From positions 1,054,001-1,118,000 of the forward strand of contig NZ_JAFLRG010000001.1 in assembly GCF_017315725.1 (NCBI RefSeq): a DNA stretch of 64,000 nucleotides. Direction: 5' to 3'. Numbering within the stretch: position 1 is the first letter of the stretch; every line of letters begins with the position of its first letter. The notes below the pieces were generated by a model. The model was not told the origin of the DNA and made no database searches. It worked only from the letters and a program-made list of their open reading frames with translations. Shown here in pieces: positions 28,394 to 38,217 of the stretch. Origin of the DNA: Trinickia acidisoli (GTDB lineage Bacteria > Pseudomonadota > Gammaproteobacteria > Burkholderiales > Burkholderiaceae). The translations under genes were made by a program, and so were the position numbers.

Positions 28394-29587
28394 TTAATGT
28401 CCAAACAGCCGTGCGAGGCGTTCGACGGCTTCCTCGAGCGACGCGTAAGCCGTTGCATACGACAAGCGGATGTAGTCGCGCGGCGCGTGCTGCCCGAAAT
28501 CGAGGCCGGGCACGAGCACGACGCCGGCATCGTGAAGCATGGCCTTCGTGAGCGCGGCGCTGTCGCCGGCCGCCGGGTGGGGGACGCCGCGGCAGTTTGC
28601 ATAGACGTAGAACGCGCCGTCCGGCATGACGGGCACCGAGAAGCCCAGCCGTTCGAGGGCCGGCACGATGAAGTTGCGCCGCCGCTTGAATTCGAGGCGG
28701 CGCCCCTCGTAGATGCCGATCGTCTCGGGCTCGAAGCAGGCGAGCGCGGCGTGCTGCGCGAGCGCTGACGCGCAGATGAACAGGTTCTGCGCGAGCTTTT
28801 CGAATGCGCCGATCATCGACGTCGGCACGACGAGCCAGCCGAGCCGCCAGCCCGTCATGTTGAAGTACTTCGAGAAGCTGTTGACGGTGACGACGTCGTC
28901 GCCGAACGAAAGCGCCGATACCGGGCGCGCGTCGTAGGACAGCCCTTGATAGATTTCGTCGACGATCGTGAACCCGCCGCGTGCCCGCACGGCTCTGACG
29001 ATGCGTTCGAGTTCCGCGGGCTCGATCGAGGTGCCCGTCGGGTTCGACGGCGACGCCAGCAGCACGCCGCGCGTTCTTTCGCCCCAGAGGCGTTCGATGT
29101 CGGCGGCCGTCAACTGAAACCGCGCCTCGGGGCCGCTCGGCACGAGCACGGGTTTGCCTTCGGTCGCGGCCACGAAGTGGCGATTGCAGGGGTAGGACGG
29201 GTCGGGCATCAGCACTTCGTCGTCGCGATCGACGAGCGCCGCGCAGGCAAGCAGCAGGGCAGCCGACGCGCCGGCCGTGATGACGATGCGCGCGGGATCG
29301 ACGACGAGCCCGTAGCTGCGCTGGTAGTGCGCGGCGATGGCTTCGCGCAGCGGCGCGATGCCGAGCGCGCCCGTGTACTGCGTGACGCCGCGGCGCAGCG
29401 CTTGCGCGGCAGCTTCGACGACGGGCTCGGGCGCCGTGAAATCAGGCTCGCCGATGCCCATGTGGATGATGTGGCGCCCAGCCAACTCGAGCTGCCGGGC
29501 TTCCTTGGCGAGCTCCATGACGTGGAACGGAGCGATCGCGTCGACGCGCGACGCGAGCTTCGTGAGCGGTTCTGCTGCGGTGTTCAT
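28394..29587 (-). CDS. Class I/II PLP-dependent aminotransferase
   Basis: A 397-aa fold-type I aminotransferase with YTGALGIAPLREAIA, the SNPTGT motif (181-186), Asp210 for the pyridine nitrogen and the Schiff-base Lys240 (NSFSKYFNMTGWRLGW). It is close to the aspartate/alanine-like transaminases; the exact substrate cannot be read. It is downstream of nusB on the minus strand, separated by about 70 bp. Confidence 0.9.
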   Translation of the reverse strand: MNTAAEPLTKLASRVDAIAPFHVMELAKEARQLELAGRHIIHMGIGEPDFTAPEPVVEAAAQALRRGVTQYTGALGIAPLREAIAAHYQRSYGLVVDPARIVITAGASAALLLACAALVDRDDEVLMPDPSYPCNRHFVAATEGKPVLVPSGPEARFQLTAADIERLWGERTRGVLLASPSNPTGTSIEPAELERIVRAVRARGGFTIVDEIYQGLSYDARPVSALSFGDDVVTVNSFSKYFNMTGWRLGWLVVPTSMIGAFEKLAQNLFICASALAQHAALACFEPETIGIYEGRRLEFKRRRNFIVPALERLGFSVPVMPDGAFYVYANCRGVPHPAAGDSAALTKAMLHDAGVVLVPGLDFGQHAPRDYIRLSYATAYASLEEAVERLARLFGH

Positions 29588-29656
29588 AGTTTTCCGGATT
29601 CGATCGACGCGGCCGCGGGTAGCGGCACACGTACGAGAGACGTGACCGGCGAGGGC

Positions 29657-30094
29657 TCAGCGGTTGGCTCGCCCCGCCTGCGTTTCCGTGGCCCGCAGTT
29701 TCACGGCGAGCTTATCGAGCACGCCGTTGACGTATTTGTAGCCGTCGGAGCCGCCGAACGTCTTGGCGAGTTCGACCGCTTCGTTGATGACGACGCGATA
29801 CGGAATTTCCACGTGATGCTTGAATTCGAACGCGGCGACGAGCAGCACGGCCCGCTCGACGGGCGAGAGCTGTTCGATCGGCCGATCGAGGCACGGTGCG
29901 AGATCGGCCGAGATCTCGGCGTTTTCGCGGATCACCCCTTGCAGCAATGCGTCGAGGTGCTCGTGATCGGCCTTGTCGAAGCCTTGCGCTCCGCGTAGCT
30001 GGGCGTCGATTTCACCGGCGGGCGCGCCCGATAGCAGCCACTGGTAAAGCCCCTGCGTGGCCAGTTCGCGGGAGCGTCGGCGGGCGCTCTTCAT
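29657..30094 (-). CDS. nusB: Transcription antitermination protein NusB
   Basis: NusB with S10 forms the rRNA antitermination complex. The 145-aa protein starts [20 protein letters not shown], and its C-terminal block reads [20 protein letters not shown] followed by [13 protein letters not shown]. It overlaps the ribH stop by four bases (ATGA-type), an arrangement usual in proteobacteria. Confidence 0.95.
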   Translation of the reverse strand: MKSARRRSRELATQGLYQWLLSGAPAGEIDAQLRGAQGFDKADHEHLDALLQGVIRENAEISADLAPCLDRPIEQLSPVERAVLLVAAFEFKHHVEIPYRVVINEAVELAKTFGGSDGYKYVNGVLDKLAVKLRATETQAGRANR

Positions 30095-30603
30095 GCCTCG
30101 TCCTCTTCTTCTTCATCCTCGTCTTCGTCTTCATCGCCGCCGAGTTGCTCGAGCGCGACCGACAGGTTCGCCATTTCGACGGCCACGCGGGCGGCGTCGC
30201 GACCCTTTTCGGTCATGCGCGCAACGGCTTGATCGTCGGTCTCCGTCGTCAGCACGCCGTTGGCGACGGGGATGCCGAAGTCGAGCGCGATACGCGAGAC
30301 GCCGGCGCCGCTTTCGTTGGAGACGAGTTCGAAGTGGTACGTTTCGCCGCGGATGACGGCGCCAAGCGCGATCAGCGCGTCGAACTGGCCGCTTTCGGCG
30401 AGTTTTTGCAGCGCGAGCGGGATTTCGAGGGCGCCGGGCACGGTGACGAGCAGCACGTCTTCACCCGCGACGCCGAGGCGTTCGAGTTCTTCGATGCAGG
30501 CATCGGCCAGGCCGTTACAGACGGGCTCGTTGAAACGCGACTGAACGATGCCGACGCGCAGGCCGTCGCCGTCGAGGTTCGGTTGGTATTGTCCGATTTC
30601 CAT
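30091..30603 (-). CDS. ribH: 6,7-dimethyl-8-ribityllumazine synthase
   Basis: Penultimate enzyme of riboflavin synthesis. Signatures: [30 protein letters not shown] and [20 protein letters not shown], with [17 protein letters not shown]. The C-terminus carries an unusual acidic run ([16 protein letters not shown]) that is probably disordered. Translation is coupled to nusB by overlap. Confidence 0.96.
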   Translation of the reverse strand: MEIGQYQPNLDGDGLRVGIVQSRFNEPVCNGLADACIEELERLGVAGEDVLLVTVPGALEIPLALQKLAESGQFDALIALGAVIRGETYHFELVSNESGAGVSRIALDFGIPVANGVLTTETDDQAVARMTEKGRDAARVAVEMANLSVALEQLGGDEDEDEDEEEEDEA

Positions 30604-30655
30604 AAGGAGTCCGTAGAAAGGTGAGAAAAGGTGTGCGTCGATGCGTTGCCGGCGA

Positions 30656-31786
30656 TTATGCGCCAGGCCGCACGGGTGCGCCCGGCATCGGCACGAAACC
30701 CGTTACTTCGAGGCCGTAGCCCGACATGCTGCCGAGCCGGCGAGGGTTCGACAAGACTTGCATCTTGCCGACGCCGAGATCGCGCAGAATCTGCGCGCCG
30801 ACGCCGTACGTCTTGAAATCGACGGGCCGACGCTTGAGTTGAGCCGCCTTTTCCTCTTCATCGAGCGCCTTGAAGACGTCGATCAAGTGATCCTTCGTAT
30901 CGTCGCAGTTCAGCATGACGACGACGCCGAGATCGCGCGCGGCGATTTCCTTGATGGCTGCGTCGAGCGTCCACGAGTGCGTCGAGGTGCCGACTTCGAG
31001 CAGATCGAGCACGGAAAGCGGCTCGTGCACGCGCACCGGCGTGTCGAGTTCGGGCTGGGGCGTGCCGCGCACGAGGGCGAGATGGGGCGAGCCGCTCGGC
31101 TGGTCCTGATAGAGGATAGCGCGGAATACGCCGTGCGCCGTTTGCATCATGCGTTCGGCGACGCGCGTGACGATCGACTCCGTGCGGCTGCGATAGTGGA
31201 TCAAGTCGGCGATCGTGCCGAGTTTCAGGTCGTGCTGCTGCGCGAACTCGATCAGATCGGGTAGGCGCGCCATCGTGCCGTCGTCTTTGATGACTTCGCA
31301 GATGACGGCGGCCGGCGTGAGCCCAGCCAGCGCCGTCAGATCGCAACCTGCTTCGGTGTGGCCCGCGCGTACGAGCACGCCGCCCGGTTGCGCCATGATC
31401 GGGAACACGTGACCCGGTTGCACGATGTGCTCGGCGCGCGCGTCGCGCCCGACGGCGGTGGCGATCGTGCGGGCGCGGTCGGCCGCCGAGATGCCCGTGG
31501 TGACGCCTTCGGCGGCTTCGATGCTGACGGTGAAGGCCGTACCGTACTGCGTGCCGTTCCGATATGTCATCAGCGGCAGGTTGAGCTGCTTGCAGCGCTC
31601 CTGCGTGAGCGTCAGACAAATCAGGCCGCGCCCGTAGCGGGCCATGAAATTGATCGCTTCCGGCGTGACGAAATCGGCCGCGAGCACGAGGTCGCCTTCG
31701 TTTTCGCGATCTTCTTCGTCGACGAGGATCACCATCCGGCCGGCTTTGAGCTCGGCGATGATCTCGGGAGTGGAGGCGAGAGACAT
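30656..31786 (-). CDS. ribBA: RibB with degenerate RibA-like domain (RibBX type)
   Basis: The N-terminal half (1-205) is a complete 3,4-dihydroxy-2-butanone-4-phosphate synthase: [45 protein letters not shown]. The C-terminal half (about 215-376) aligns with GTP cyclohydrolase II, but the three zinc-binding cysteines that normally follow RVH (CLTGDVFGSLRCDC) are replaced by [18 protein letters not shown], and the EGRGIGL motif is absent. It therefore should lack GTP cyclohydrolase activity, as described for RibBX proteins. The start at 31786 is the family one. No FMN riboswitch is recognisable upstream. Confidence 0.92.
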   Translation of the reverse strand: MSLASTPEIIAELKAGRMVILVDEEDRENEGDLVLAADFVTPEAINFMARYGRGLICLTLTQERCKQLNLPLMTYRNGTQYGTAFTVSIEAAEGVTTGISAADRARTIATAVGRDARAEHIVQPGHVFPIMAQPGGVLVRAGHTEAGCDLTALAGLTPAAVICEVIKDDGTMARLPDLIEFAQQHDLKLGTIADLIHYRSRTESIVTRVAERMMQTAHGVFRAILYQDQPSGSPHLALVRGTPQPELDTPVRVHEPLSVLDLLEVGTSTHSWTLDAAIKEIAARDLGVVVMLNCDDTKDHLIDVFKALDEEEKAAQLKRRPVDFKTYGVGAQILRDLGVGKMQVLSNPRRLGSMSGYGLEVTGFVPMPGAPVRPGA

Positions 31787-31917
31787 GTCGTTGGATAGGT
31801 TCGGGAAAGCGCGTATTTTACGCCACGGCGGGCGGCGCCGTGCCCGGATCCTCTCGGCGAGCGTAAAAGATTGCTTTGCGAATTCCAACGCCGGTCCAGG
31901 TCGGCCGCGACGGATTT

Positions 31918-32325
31918 CTACCGCACCGGCTGCGTCAGCACCGCGAGCTTCTTCATCCCCGCGCGTTCGAGCGCCGCCAGCACCTTTGCCACGTTGCCGT
32001 ACGGCGTGTCTTCGTCGCCTTGCAGCGTTACCTGCGCGTCGGGCTGCTGAGCGTGAAGCCGTGCGAATTCGGCGTCGCGCGTTTCCTGCGCGATGCGCCG
32101 TTTGTCGATGAATACGTTGCCGTCCTTGTCGACGCTGATCGTCACGGGGCGATCGGGCGCGCTCGAGGTTGCTTCGGTCTTCGGCAGATTGACGCGGATC
32201 GCATTGTTCAGTAGCGGCACCGTGACGATGAACGCGACCAGCAGCACCAGCATCACGTCCACGAGCGGCGTGATGTTGATCTCGCTGATGACGTCGTCGT
32301 TGTCCGATTGAGTCGAGAAAGCCAT
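31918..32325 (-). CDS. exbD: ExbD/TolR-type energy transducer
   Basis: A 135-aa protein with a short cytoplasmic N-terminus, one membrane helix (about 21-41) containing the essential Asp23 ([14 protein letters not shown]), and a periplasmic domain. With ExbB it uses proton flow to energise TonB. Last gene of the Fur-controlled iron operon; its ATG overlaps the exbB stop (TAATG). Confidence 0.93.
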   Translation of the reverse strand: MAFSTQSDNDDVISEINITPLVDVMLVLLVAFIVTVPLLNNAIRVNLPKTEATSSAPDRPVTISVDKDGNVFIDKRRIAQETRDAEFARLHAQQPDAQVTLQGDEDTPYGNVAKVLAALERAGMKKLAVLTQPVR

Positions 32326-33050
32326 TATGCGAGCGCCTCCCGAGCCGTTTCCTTGCGAAGCGGCGTTGCGCTTGCGGGCACCGTACCTGGGCGAGGCTCG
32401 GTGCGAAGCTTGAAGTCGCGCTTTTCCGCCAGAGCCAGCAGGTCGTTCGCGAAGTCGTCGAGGTCCGCGCTCAAAGTCTTGCTCCGGCGCACGAAAAAGT
32501 TGTAGGCCAGCACGGCCGGCACTGCAACCGCAATGCCGACGCCGGTGGCGACGAGCGCTTCGCCGATCGGACCCGCGACGACGTCGATGCTTGCCGACGC
32601 GCGGTGCGAGATCGCGCTCAACGCATGGATGATGCCAAACACCGTGCCGAACAATCCGACGAACGGCGCGGTGCTGCCGATCGACGCGAGCACGGCGAGG
32701 CCCTGCTCGGAGGCGCGCCGCGCTTTTCGGATACGCTGAGCGAGCGCTCGCTCGCAAAGGTTCTTGCAGGTGGGGCTTGGCTCGTGCCCGTGTGCCGCAT
32801 GCGCGAGCGCACCGAAGAACGCCGCGGCCACCTGCGCTCTCGAGCTGTCCGTCTCGGCGCCTTCGCTTAGGCGGGCGGCCGCATCGAGATCGGCCGCCCG
32901 CTGAAACGATCGCTCGAAGCGGCGATCGGCGCGGCCGGTGCGCATGGCTTGCAGTGCCTTCAAGACGATGAGCGCCCAGCTCGCGATGGAGAATGCCAGC
33001 AAGATCCATAACGCAGCGTGGGCGATGAATGTGGATGCGAATTCGGACAT
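32325..33050 (-). CDS. exbB: ExbB/MotA/TolQ-type proton channel
   Basis: A 241-aa membrane protein with three helices; the conserved region reads LAVLASIGSTAPFVGLFGTV followed by FGIIHAL, and GPIGEALVATGVGIAVAVPAV. It forms the ExbB pentamer around ExbD. It lies 25 bp downstream of tonB in the same operon. Confidence 0.94.
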   Translation of the reverse strand: MSEFASTFIAHAALWILLAFSIASWALIVLKALQAMRTGRADRRFERSFQRAADLDAAARLSEGAETDSSRAQVAAAFFGALAHAAHGHEPSPTCKNLCERALAQRIRKARRASEQGLAVLASIGSTAPFVGLFGTVFGIIHALSAISHRASASIDVVAGPIGEALVATGVGIAVAVPAVLAYNFFVRRSKTLSADLDDFANDLLALAEKRDFKLRTEPRPGTVPASATPLRKETAREALA

Positions 33051-33075
33051 AGAGATCTACTCCTTCGAACGGAAG

Positions 33076-33840
33076 TCAGTTCAAACGAAAATCGAGCGGC
33101 ACGTCCACCCAGCCGTCGACAGGCACGGTGCCGCGCTTGGCGGGCACGAACATCCATTGGCGAACGGCGGTGAGCGCGGCCTTGTCGAGCATGTCGTGGC
33201 CGCTCGACGCATGAAGTTCGACGCCGACCGGATGGCCGCCCGCGTCGACATGCACGCGCAGCACGACGCGCCCTTCCCAGCCTTCTTCCTGCGCGGCTTG
33301 TGGATAGTGCGGCGGCGGGTTGTGCAGATAGGCGGCATTGCCGATCGGCGGCGAGACCACGGGCTCGGGTGCTGGCGCGGGCGTAACGGGAGGGGCGGGC
33401 GGCGAGGCTGAAGCCACGGGCGCCGGCTGCGTTGATGCGGCGGCCGGCGCTGGGGCCGGCGTTGCAGCGGGCGCAGTCACTGGTGCCTGCTCCGCCTTCA
33501 TGACAGCCGGATGCGGTGTCACCGGCGCGCGGTTGTGGACGCGCGGCTGCACGGCCTTTGGCGGCGTGTTGTGTGAATGCGCAGGTTCGGGCGCACGCGC
33601 GGCAATCGGCGTGGATTGCGCCGGCATCGCCGCTTCGATCGCGATCGGAGGTATGACGGGCGGCGTGTCGGCCTTCGCACCGAAGCGGCTTGCCATCACG
33701 ACCAACGCGGCGACGTGCGCGAGCAACGACGCGCCCCACACCGCGACGCTTGCGACGCGCCGCGGCCGGGGCTGCGAATATCCGGCGACGTAAGCTGTGC
33801 ACGGTCCCTCCCAGCGTGCGCTTTCGCGGAGCGCGTTCAC
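33076..33840 (-). CDS. tonB: TonB energy-transducing protein
   Basis: TonB carries energy to outer-membrane receptors. The protein (254 aa) has an N-terminal membrane anchor (VAVWGASLLAHVAALVVMAS), a long Pro/Ala-rich periplasm-spanning linker and a C-terminal TonB domain (NPPPHYPQAAQEEGWEGRVV, RVHVDAGGHPVGVELHASSG). The GTG at 33840 overlaps the stop of the PepSY gene (GTGA); a GTG at 33855 is the alternative. The Ser-His of the anchor (residues around SLLAHV) matches the ExbB-contact helix. Confidence 0.93.
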   Translation of the reverse strand: MNALRESARWEGPCTAYVAGYSQPRPRRVASVAVWGASLLAHVAALVVMASRFGAKADTPPVIPPIAIEAAMPAQSTPIAARAPEPAHSHNTPPKAVQPRVHNRAPVTPHPAVMKAEQAPVTAPAATPAPAPAAASTQPAPVASASPPAPPVTPAPAPEPVVSPPIGNAAYLHNPPPHYPQAAQEEGWEGRVVLRVHVDAGGHPVGVELHASSGHDMLDKAALTAVRQWMFVPAKRGTVPVDGWVDVPLDFRLN

Positions 33841-34523
33841 GAGAGCCCCGCCCACACCGCTAGCGCGATCGAGCCGAAAACGAGCACCACGGCAAGCGTC
33901 CTCGCTCGATGCAACTGCGTCCAGAGGAGCACGCCCGTTAGCGACAGGAGCACGAGCGAGCCGGCGAGCGTGTCGATCAGCAACACCCAGCCGATGCTGA
34001 GCCCGATGCCTTTGTGCAGATTCGTCAGCGTTGCGACGAACGAATTTTCGCTGCGCTTGAGCGTGACGAAGTCATTGCCCATCCAGTATTCGGCCACGAC
34101 GTTTTCTCGCGGCGTCGAGAACATCATCTGCCAGTGCTCGGGCTGCGTCGTATTGCGATCGCCCCACGAGACAGGATGTTCGGGCTCGCGTTGTACCCGT
34201 CCTAGCCGGCCGGTCAAATCGAACTTGTCGCGCAGCCATTTCGCCAGATCGCGCGGCGTTTGCGGCGCGGGGTTGGGCAACGGTACCTGCACGGTCGAGA
34301 CCTGCGGCGCGCCGGGCGAGATGCGCAGCGGCTCTCCGCGATGATTCATCACGAAGCCGGTCGTGCCGAACAGCAGCCCAAGCGCCGCGCCCCATAGCCC
34401 GACCCAGCCGTGAACGTTGCGCAGCCATTTGATGAAGGTTGCGCGCCGCCCACGCTTCGCGCGCGGCTCGGCCGCGGTAGACGACGCGGCGCGCAGCGAT
34501 ACGGCGCTTTCCGATACGGTCAT
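33837..34523 (-). CDS. PepSY-associated membrane protein
   Basis: A 228-aa protein with an N-terminal helix ([20 protein letters not shown]), a periplasmic part, and two C-terminal helices ([20 protein letters not shown] and [18 protein letters not shown]). The family is linked to siderophore uptake operons and may act as a ferric reductase-like or assembly factor. It overlaps both neighbours by four bases, so it is translationally coupled to the hydroxylase and to tonB. Confidence 0.85.
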   Translation of the reverse strand: MTVSESAVSLRAASSTAAEPRAKRGRRATFIKWLRNVHGWVGLWGAALGLLFGTTGFVMNHRGEPLRISPGAPQVSTVQVPLPNPAPQTPRDLAKWLRDKFDLTGRLGRVQREPEHPVSWGDRNTTQPEHWQMMFSTPRENVVAEYWMGNDFVTLKRSENSFVATLTNLHKGIGLSIGWVLLIDTLAGSLVLLSLTGVLLWTQLHRARTLAVVLVFGSIALAVWAGLS

Positions 34524-35203
34524 GGCTCGCTCCAGAGGCGTAAAAGATTGTGGTAGCAGCCGACGAGGCGGCGGCGCGCCAACTCGTCCGCATCGGTCGC
34601 GTTCAGGCGCTGAATCGCGTTGTCCATGTCGAACAGCAGCGCGCGCTGCGCGTCGCTGCGCACGAGGCTTTGCACCCACAAGAAGCTTGCGACGCGCGCA
34701 CCGCGCGTGACCGGTGTTACGCGGTGAACGCTCGTGGCCGGATAGACGACCATGTCGCCGGCCGGCAGTTTCACGGCATGCGTGCCGTAGGTGTCTTCGA
34801 TCACGAGTTCGCCGCCGTCGTACTCGTCGGGCGAGGAAAGGAACAGCGTGGCGGACACGTCGGTGCGCAGCTTGATGCCGCTGCGCAGCACGCGCACCGC
34901 GCCGTCGACATGATTGCCGAAGGTCATGCCGCCCTCGTAGCGGTTGAACAGCGGTGGATACACTTGGTTAGGCAGCACGGCGCTGATGAATAGCGGATGC
35001 CGCTCGAGCGCGGCGAGAACGACGTCGCCGAGTTCGCGCGCGATCGGCGTGTGCTCGGCGATCTGCTGGTTGCGCTTGACCGGTGCGCCCGAGTAGCCGG
35101 CCGTTGCGCGGCCGTCGACCCACGCGTCGCTCGCGGCGTCGAGCCGGCTTCGTACGGTTCGTAGTTGCTCGGCGTTCAGCACGCCTGGGATCTGTACCAG
35201 CAT
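34520..35203 (-). CDS. PiuC-type Fe(II)/2-oxoglutarate hydroxylase
   Basis: A 227-aa dioxygenase of the PiuC/YbiX family found beside TonB-dependent siderophore receptors. The metal triad reads His98, Asp100 (FGNHVDGA) and His160 ([11 protein letters not shown]), with Arg170 for 2-oxoglutarate. Start [20 protein letters not shown] at 35203, 13 bp after the receptor gene. Substrate is unknown; modification of a siderophore or receptor has been suggested for the family. Confidence 0.92.
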   Translation of the reverse strand: MLVQIPGVLNAEQLRTVRSRLDAASDAWVDGRATAGYSGAPVKRNQQIAEHTPIARELGDVVLAALERHPLFISAVLPNQVYPPLFNRYEGGMTFGNHVDGAVRVLRSGIKLRTDVSATLFLSSPDEYDGGELVIEDTYGTHAVKLPAGDMVVYPATSVHRVTPVTRGARVASFLWVQSLVRSDAQRALLFDMDNAIQRLNATDADELARRRLVGCYHNLLRLWSEP

Positions 35204-35216
35204 GGCGGCCGTTTCC

Positions 35217-37436
35217 TCACAGTCGGTATTCGAACGTCGCGAGGAGCGTGCGGCCGATACCCGGCACCGAGCGGCCGCCATCGGATTGGATCAGCGCGTC
35301 GTAGTAGAACTTGTTGGTCAAGTTCAACAGATTCAGACGCAAATCCCACTTCTTCTCGTGATACGCGGCCATCGCGTCCCAGCGGGTGTAGCCGCCGACC
35401 TGCACATAGTTCGTGTTCGCCGCATAGCGCGCCGACATATACGTCGGGCCGCCGCCGATTTCCCAATGCGGCGTGAAGTCGTAGGTCGTCCAGAGCGTCA
35501 GGGTGTTGCGCGGCGTATTGGCCGGGGTGTGGCCTTGTGTGCCGTCGTCCGCGCGTAGGATCATCGCGTCCATGTACGTGTATCCGCCGAACACTTGCCA
35601 GTTCGGCAAGAGGTGGCCGGTCACGCCTGCCTGGAAGCCGCGTACGCGGATGTCGCCGTCGAGCGTGTATTCGGTCGAGGACACCTGCGTGCGCGCGTTG
35701 TCCATCTCCTCCTGGAAGAGCGCCGACGTGACCGACAGATTGCCGCCGAGCAACTCCCACTTGCCGCCCACCTCGTACGACTTCGTGTGCTCCGGGGCGA
35801 GGTTCTGCGTGAAGTTCGTGACGGTCAGCGCTTCGAGCGAAGGGTCGAACGACGTGCCGTACGAGAAGTAGTACGACTGCCAATCCGTCGGCTGGTAGAT
35901 CGTGCCTGCCCGCACGCTCGTGAAGTAGTTCGTCTGAGCGGTATAGCCCGGCGCGTTGATCGTGTTGCTGATGTGTGCTTGGAAGCGATCCCAGCGCAAG
36001 CCGCCGATCACCTTCCAGTGCTCGCCGAGCGAGATCGTGTCGTTCACGTATGCGGCGAGCGACGTTGCGCCGGAGGCGGCGTAGTTCCCGATCGTCTGCG
36101 TAACGTTCGACGGCGTACTCTCGTACACCGGATCGACCAGCGAGACGATCGGTAGATTGTTGCGCGTATAGGCTTGGTTGCTGTAGGTCTCGTAGCTGAC
36201 CTCGGTGCCAGCGATCAAGTCGTGACCGACCGGTCCCGTATTGAATTTGTAGCGAACCATCGAGTCGTTGCTGAGCGAGCTGTTCTCGATCACGCGATCG
36301 TGGCTCTGCAATTGCACGTACAGATCCTGCGGCGGCAGCGTGGTGAAGTTGCCGTTCGAGAGCGCGGGGCTCGAAGCGAGCGGGCCCGTGAGCACGGCAT
36401 GCGCGGCGGTTTCGCGCGCATCGGTCATCGAGTGGGAAATCTGCGTCTGGTTCGATACCGACAGCGAATCGGAAATCTTGTGATCGATGCGCGCTCGCAG
36501 CGACTGCACGTCCTGGATCGTGCGGTCGTCGGTCAGCCCGTAATACGTGTGCATCGAAGGCGCGAAGGGATGGCCGTCGAGCGACTGCACGCCATAGTCG
36601 GGCATGTCGTAGTTGTGCTGGATCAGCGCGGAGATCGTGACTTCGGTCGGCGTGCCGATCCCGAAGCGGACCGACGGCGCGATCCCGTAATCCTTGTTCT
36701 TCATCTCATCGCGGGTCGAGCCGATCGACTGGCCGAATGCGTCGATGCGAAAGGCGGCGGTATCGGTCAGCGGGTGGTTCAAATCGACCGTGGTCCGGTA
36801 GCGATCGTCGGTGCCGACCGTCGTCGAGATTTCCGCGGATTCCTTGAGGGTCGGCCGTTTGCTGACCTGATTGATCACGCCGCCGGTCGAGCCCCGTCCG
36901 AAGAGCATCGACGAGGGGCCGTACAGCACGTCGATCGATTCGAGGTCGAACGTGTCGCGATAGTACTGGTTGCGATCGCGGAAGCCGTCGAGATAGATGT
37001 CGTTCTGCGCGGTGAACCCTCGCAAATTGATGTTGTTGCCGATCTGGCCGCCCTCGGCGCCGCCGATCGTGATGCCCGGGGCATTGCGCAAGCTGTCTTG
37101 GAACGACGTTGCGCCTTGCGACTGCATGAGCGCTTGGTTGATCACCGTGACCGATTGCGCGATGTCGCGCTGCGCCGTCGGCACCTTCGCCCCGACCGTG
37201 GACGTGTCGCTGCGCAAGTCGGTGCGCTGGGCACTGCCGTCGACCGTGACGGCCGGCAGCGTTGCCACCGGCGCCGATGCGGCTTCCGGCGAAGACGCCG
37301 GGGCGTCTTTCTGGCGGGGGGTGTTCGGCGTGGCGGGAGCCGATGAAGCTTGCGCGTGCGCTGCGAGCGGAAGCGCCGTGACATGTAGCGCGAACGCCAG
37401 TTTGAGCGCCCGGGCGAGCGGCGTCTTGGTCAGCAT
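35217..37436 (-). CDS. TonB-dependent siderophore receptor
   Basis: A 739-aa outer-membrane receptor. It has a signal peptide cleaved near AHAQA, no N-terminal signalling domain, a TonB-box-like LPAVTVDG, a plug with [40 protein letters not shown] and [20 protein letters not shown], then a 22-strand barrel ending in LLATFEYRL. The final residue is Leu rather than the usual Phe. It is similar to FiuA/PiuA-type receptors for catecholate or hydroxamate siderophores. First gene of the operon behind a Fur box. Confidence 0.93.
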   Translation of the reverse strand: MLTKTPLARALKLAFALHVTALPLAAHAQASSAPATPNTPRQKDAPASSPEAASAPVATLPAVTVDGSAQRTDLRSDTSTVGAKVPTAQRDIAQSVTVINQALMQSQGATSFQDSLRNAPGITIGGAEGGQIGNNINLRGFTAQNDIYLDGFRDRNQYYRDTFDLESIDVLYGPSSMLFGRGSTGGVINQVSKRPTLKESAEISTTVGTDDRYRTTVDLNHPLTDTAAFRIDAFGQSIGSTRDEMKNKDYGIAPSVRFGIGTPTEVTISALIQHNYDMPDYGVQSLDGHPFAPSMHTYYGLTDDRTIQDVQSLRARIDHKISDSLSVSNQTQISHSMTDARETAAHAVLTGPLASSPALSNGNFTTLPPQDLYVQLQSHDRVIENSSLSNDSMVRYKFNTGPVGHDLIAGTEVSYETYSNQAYTRNNLPIVSLVDPVYESTPSNVTQTIGNYAASGATSLAAYVNDTISLGEHWKVIGGLRWDRFQAHISNTINAPGYTAQTNYFTSVRAGTIYQPTDWQSYYFSYGTSFDPSLEALTVTNFTQNLAPEHTKSYEVGGKWELLGGNLSVTSALFQEEMDNARTQVSSTEYTLDGDIRVRGFQAGVTGHLLPNWQVFGGYTYMDAMILRADDGTQGHTPANTPRNTLTLWTTYDFTPHWEIGGGPTYMSARYAANTNYVQVGGYTRWDAMAAYHEKKWDLRLNLLNLTNKFYYDALIQSDGGRSVPGIGRTLLATFEYRL

Positions 37437-37805
37437 GTAAGAAAACCCCTGTGTCGATGTTGGATGCCTGCCATCCGTGCGTGCGTGCTTTTTTTGCGAG
37501 CAGTGCTTTCGGTGGTTGCTCGGTGTTGTGAATGCAAATGAGAATGATTATCATTACATAAATCAATGACGGTTTCAAGATAAATGTGGACAGACCCTCC
37601 CGCTATCTGGCTGCGGGATGACGGTCAGTGAGGATTGGGGGCGTTAATAGGGGGTATAGTCCGACGGGTCGGGGATCCGTCGCGGCGTGTTTGCCGCCGC
37701 GTGCAGGCGTCCGAACGAACAGGCGCCTGTCATGAACCGTAGCAAGTTCTTACACTTGAGACGCACTGCGTCCGTATGATCGCCGTCGGTTTGCAAGGAG
37801 CAACA
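37437..37805. other. Regulatory gap upstream of the iron operon
   Basis: This stretch carries the Fur box and, nearer 37600-37740, no recognisable gene. The receptor leader between its ATG and the Fur box is about 100 bp. Confidence 0.5.
37536..37555 (-). promoter_or_regulatory. Fur box
   Basis: The sequence AAATGAGAATGATTATCATT closely matches the 19-bp Fur consensus (GATAATGATAATCATTATC). It lies about 100 bp upstream of the receptor gene and implies iron repression of the six-gene operon. Confidence 0.9.
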
Positions 37806-38006
37806 ATGAACAGGGTCTTGATATTGACATTGCTGGTGGGCACGCTATCGTGTGCGTCGCTCGCTGGTTGTATCGCATACGGGCCGGCCCCGGCCGAGGT
37901 GACGATCGGCTGGCATGGAGATCGCTATTGGGATGGACATCGTTATTGGGAGCGCCACGATTGGGAAGCGCGGCATCCCGAAGGATACGAGCAGCGCCCT
38001 CAGTGA
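37806..38006 (+). CDS. Small lipoprotein, 66 aa
   Basis: MNRVLILTLLVGTLSCASLA followed by the lipobox LAGC (Cys22), then a short aromatic/His-rich mature part (WHGDRYWDGHRYWERHDWEA). The ribosome-binding site AAGGAG sits five bases before the ATG. Small lipoproteins of this Trp/His/Tyr type are common in Burkholderia; function unknown. It is followed by another tiny exported protein. Confidence 0.75.
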   Translation: MNRVLILTLLVGTLSCASLAGCIAYGPAPAEVTIGWHGDRYWDGHRYWERHDWEARHPEGYEQRPQ

Positions 38007-38060
38007 TCGCGGCCAATCTCCTTTCACCCATTGTTAATCGAACTGAATGAGGAAATGAAT

Positions 38061-38198
38061 ATGAAGACCTTCTTGAAAGCGATCGTCCTGGCCGCCGTTG
38101 CAACGGCAGCCCTGGTTCCGGCCATTGCCGAGGCGCATTCCCACCGCGTCTGTCATTTTGATCACCATCACCATCGCGTGTGCCACTGGGTGAAGTGA
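38061..38198 (+). CDS. Secreted His-rich micro-protein, 45 aa
   Basis: MKTFLKAIVLAAVATAALVP AIAEA is a clear signal peptide; the mature part of about 20 residues is HSHRVCHFDHHHHRVCHWVK, with eight His and two Cys. GAGGA lies eight bases before the ATG at 38061 (an ATG at 38055 is an alternative). The composition suggests metal binding (Zn, Cu or Ni) in the periplasm. It is short enough to be missed by usual gene callers. Confidence 0.65.
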   Translation: MKTFLKAIVLAAVATAALVPAIAEAHSHRVCHFDHHHHRVCHWVK

Positions 38199-38217
38199 TC
38201 GAGCCGCGGCGGTCGCC

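Noticed and set aside
31787..31917. FMN riboswitch upstream of ribBA
   Set aside because: The RFN consensus blocks (AGGGGCGGGG..., CCCACCGGCGGT) are not present.
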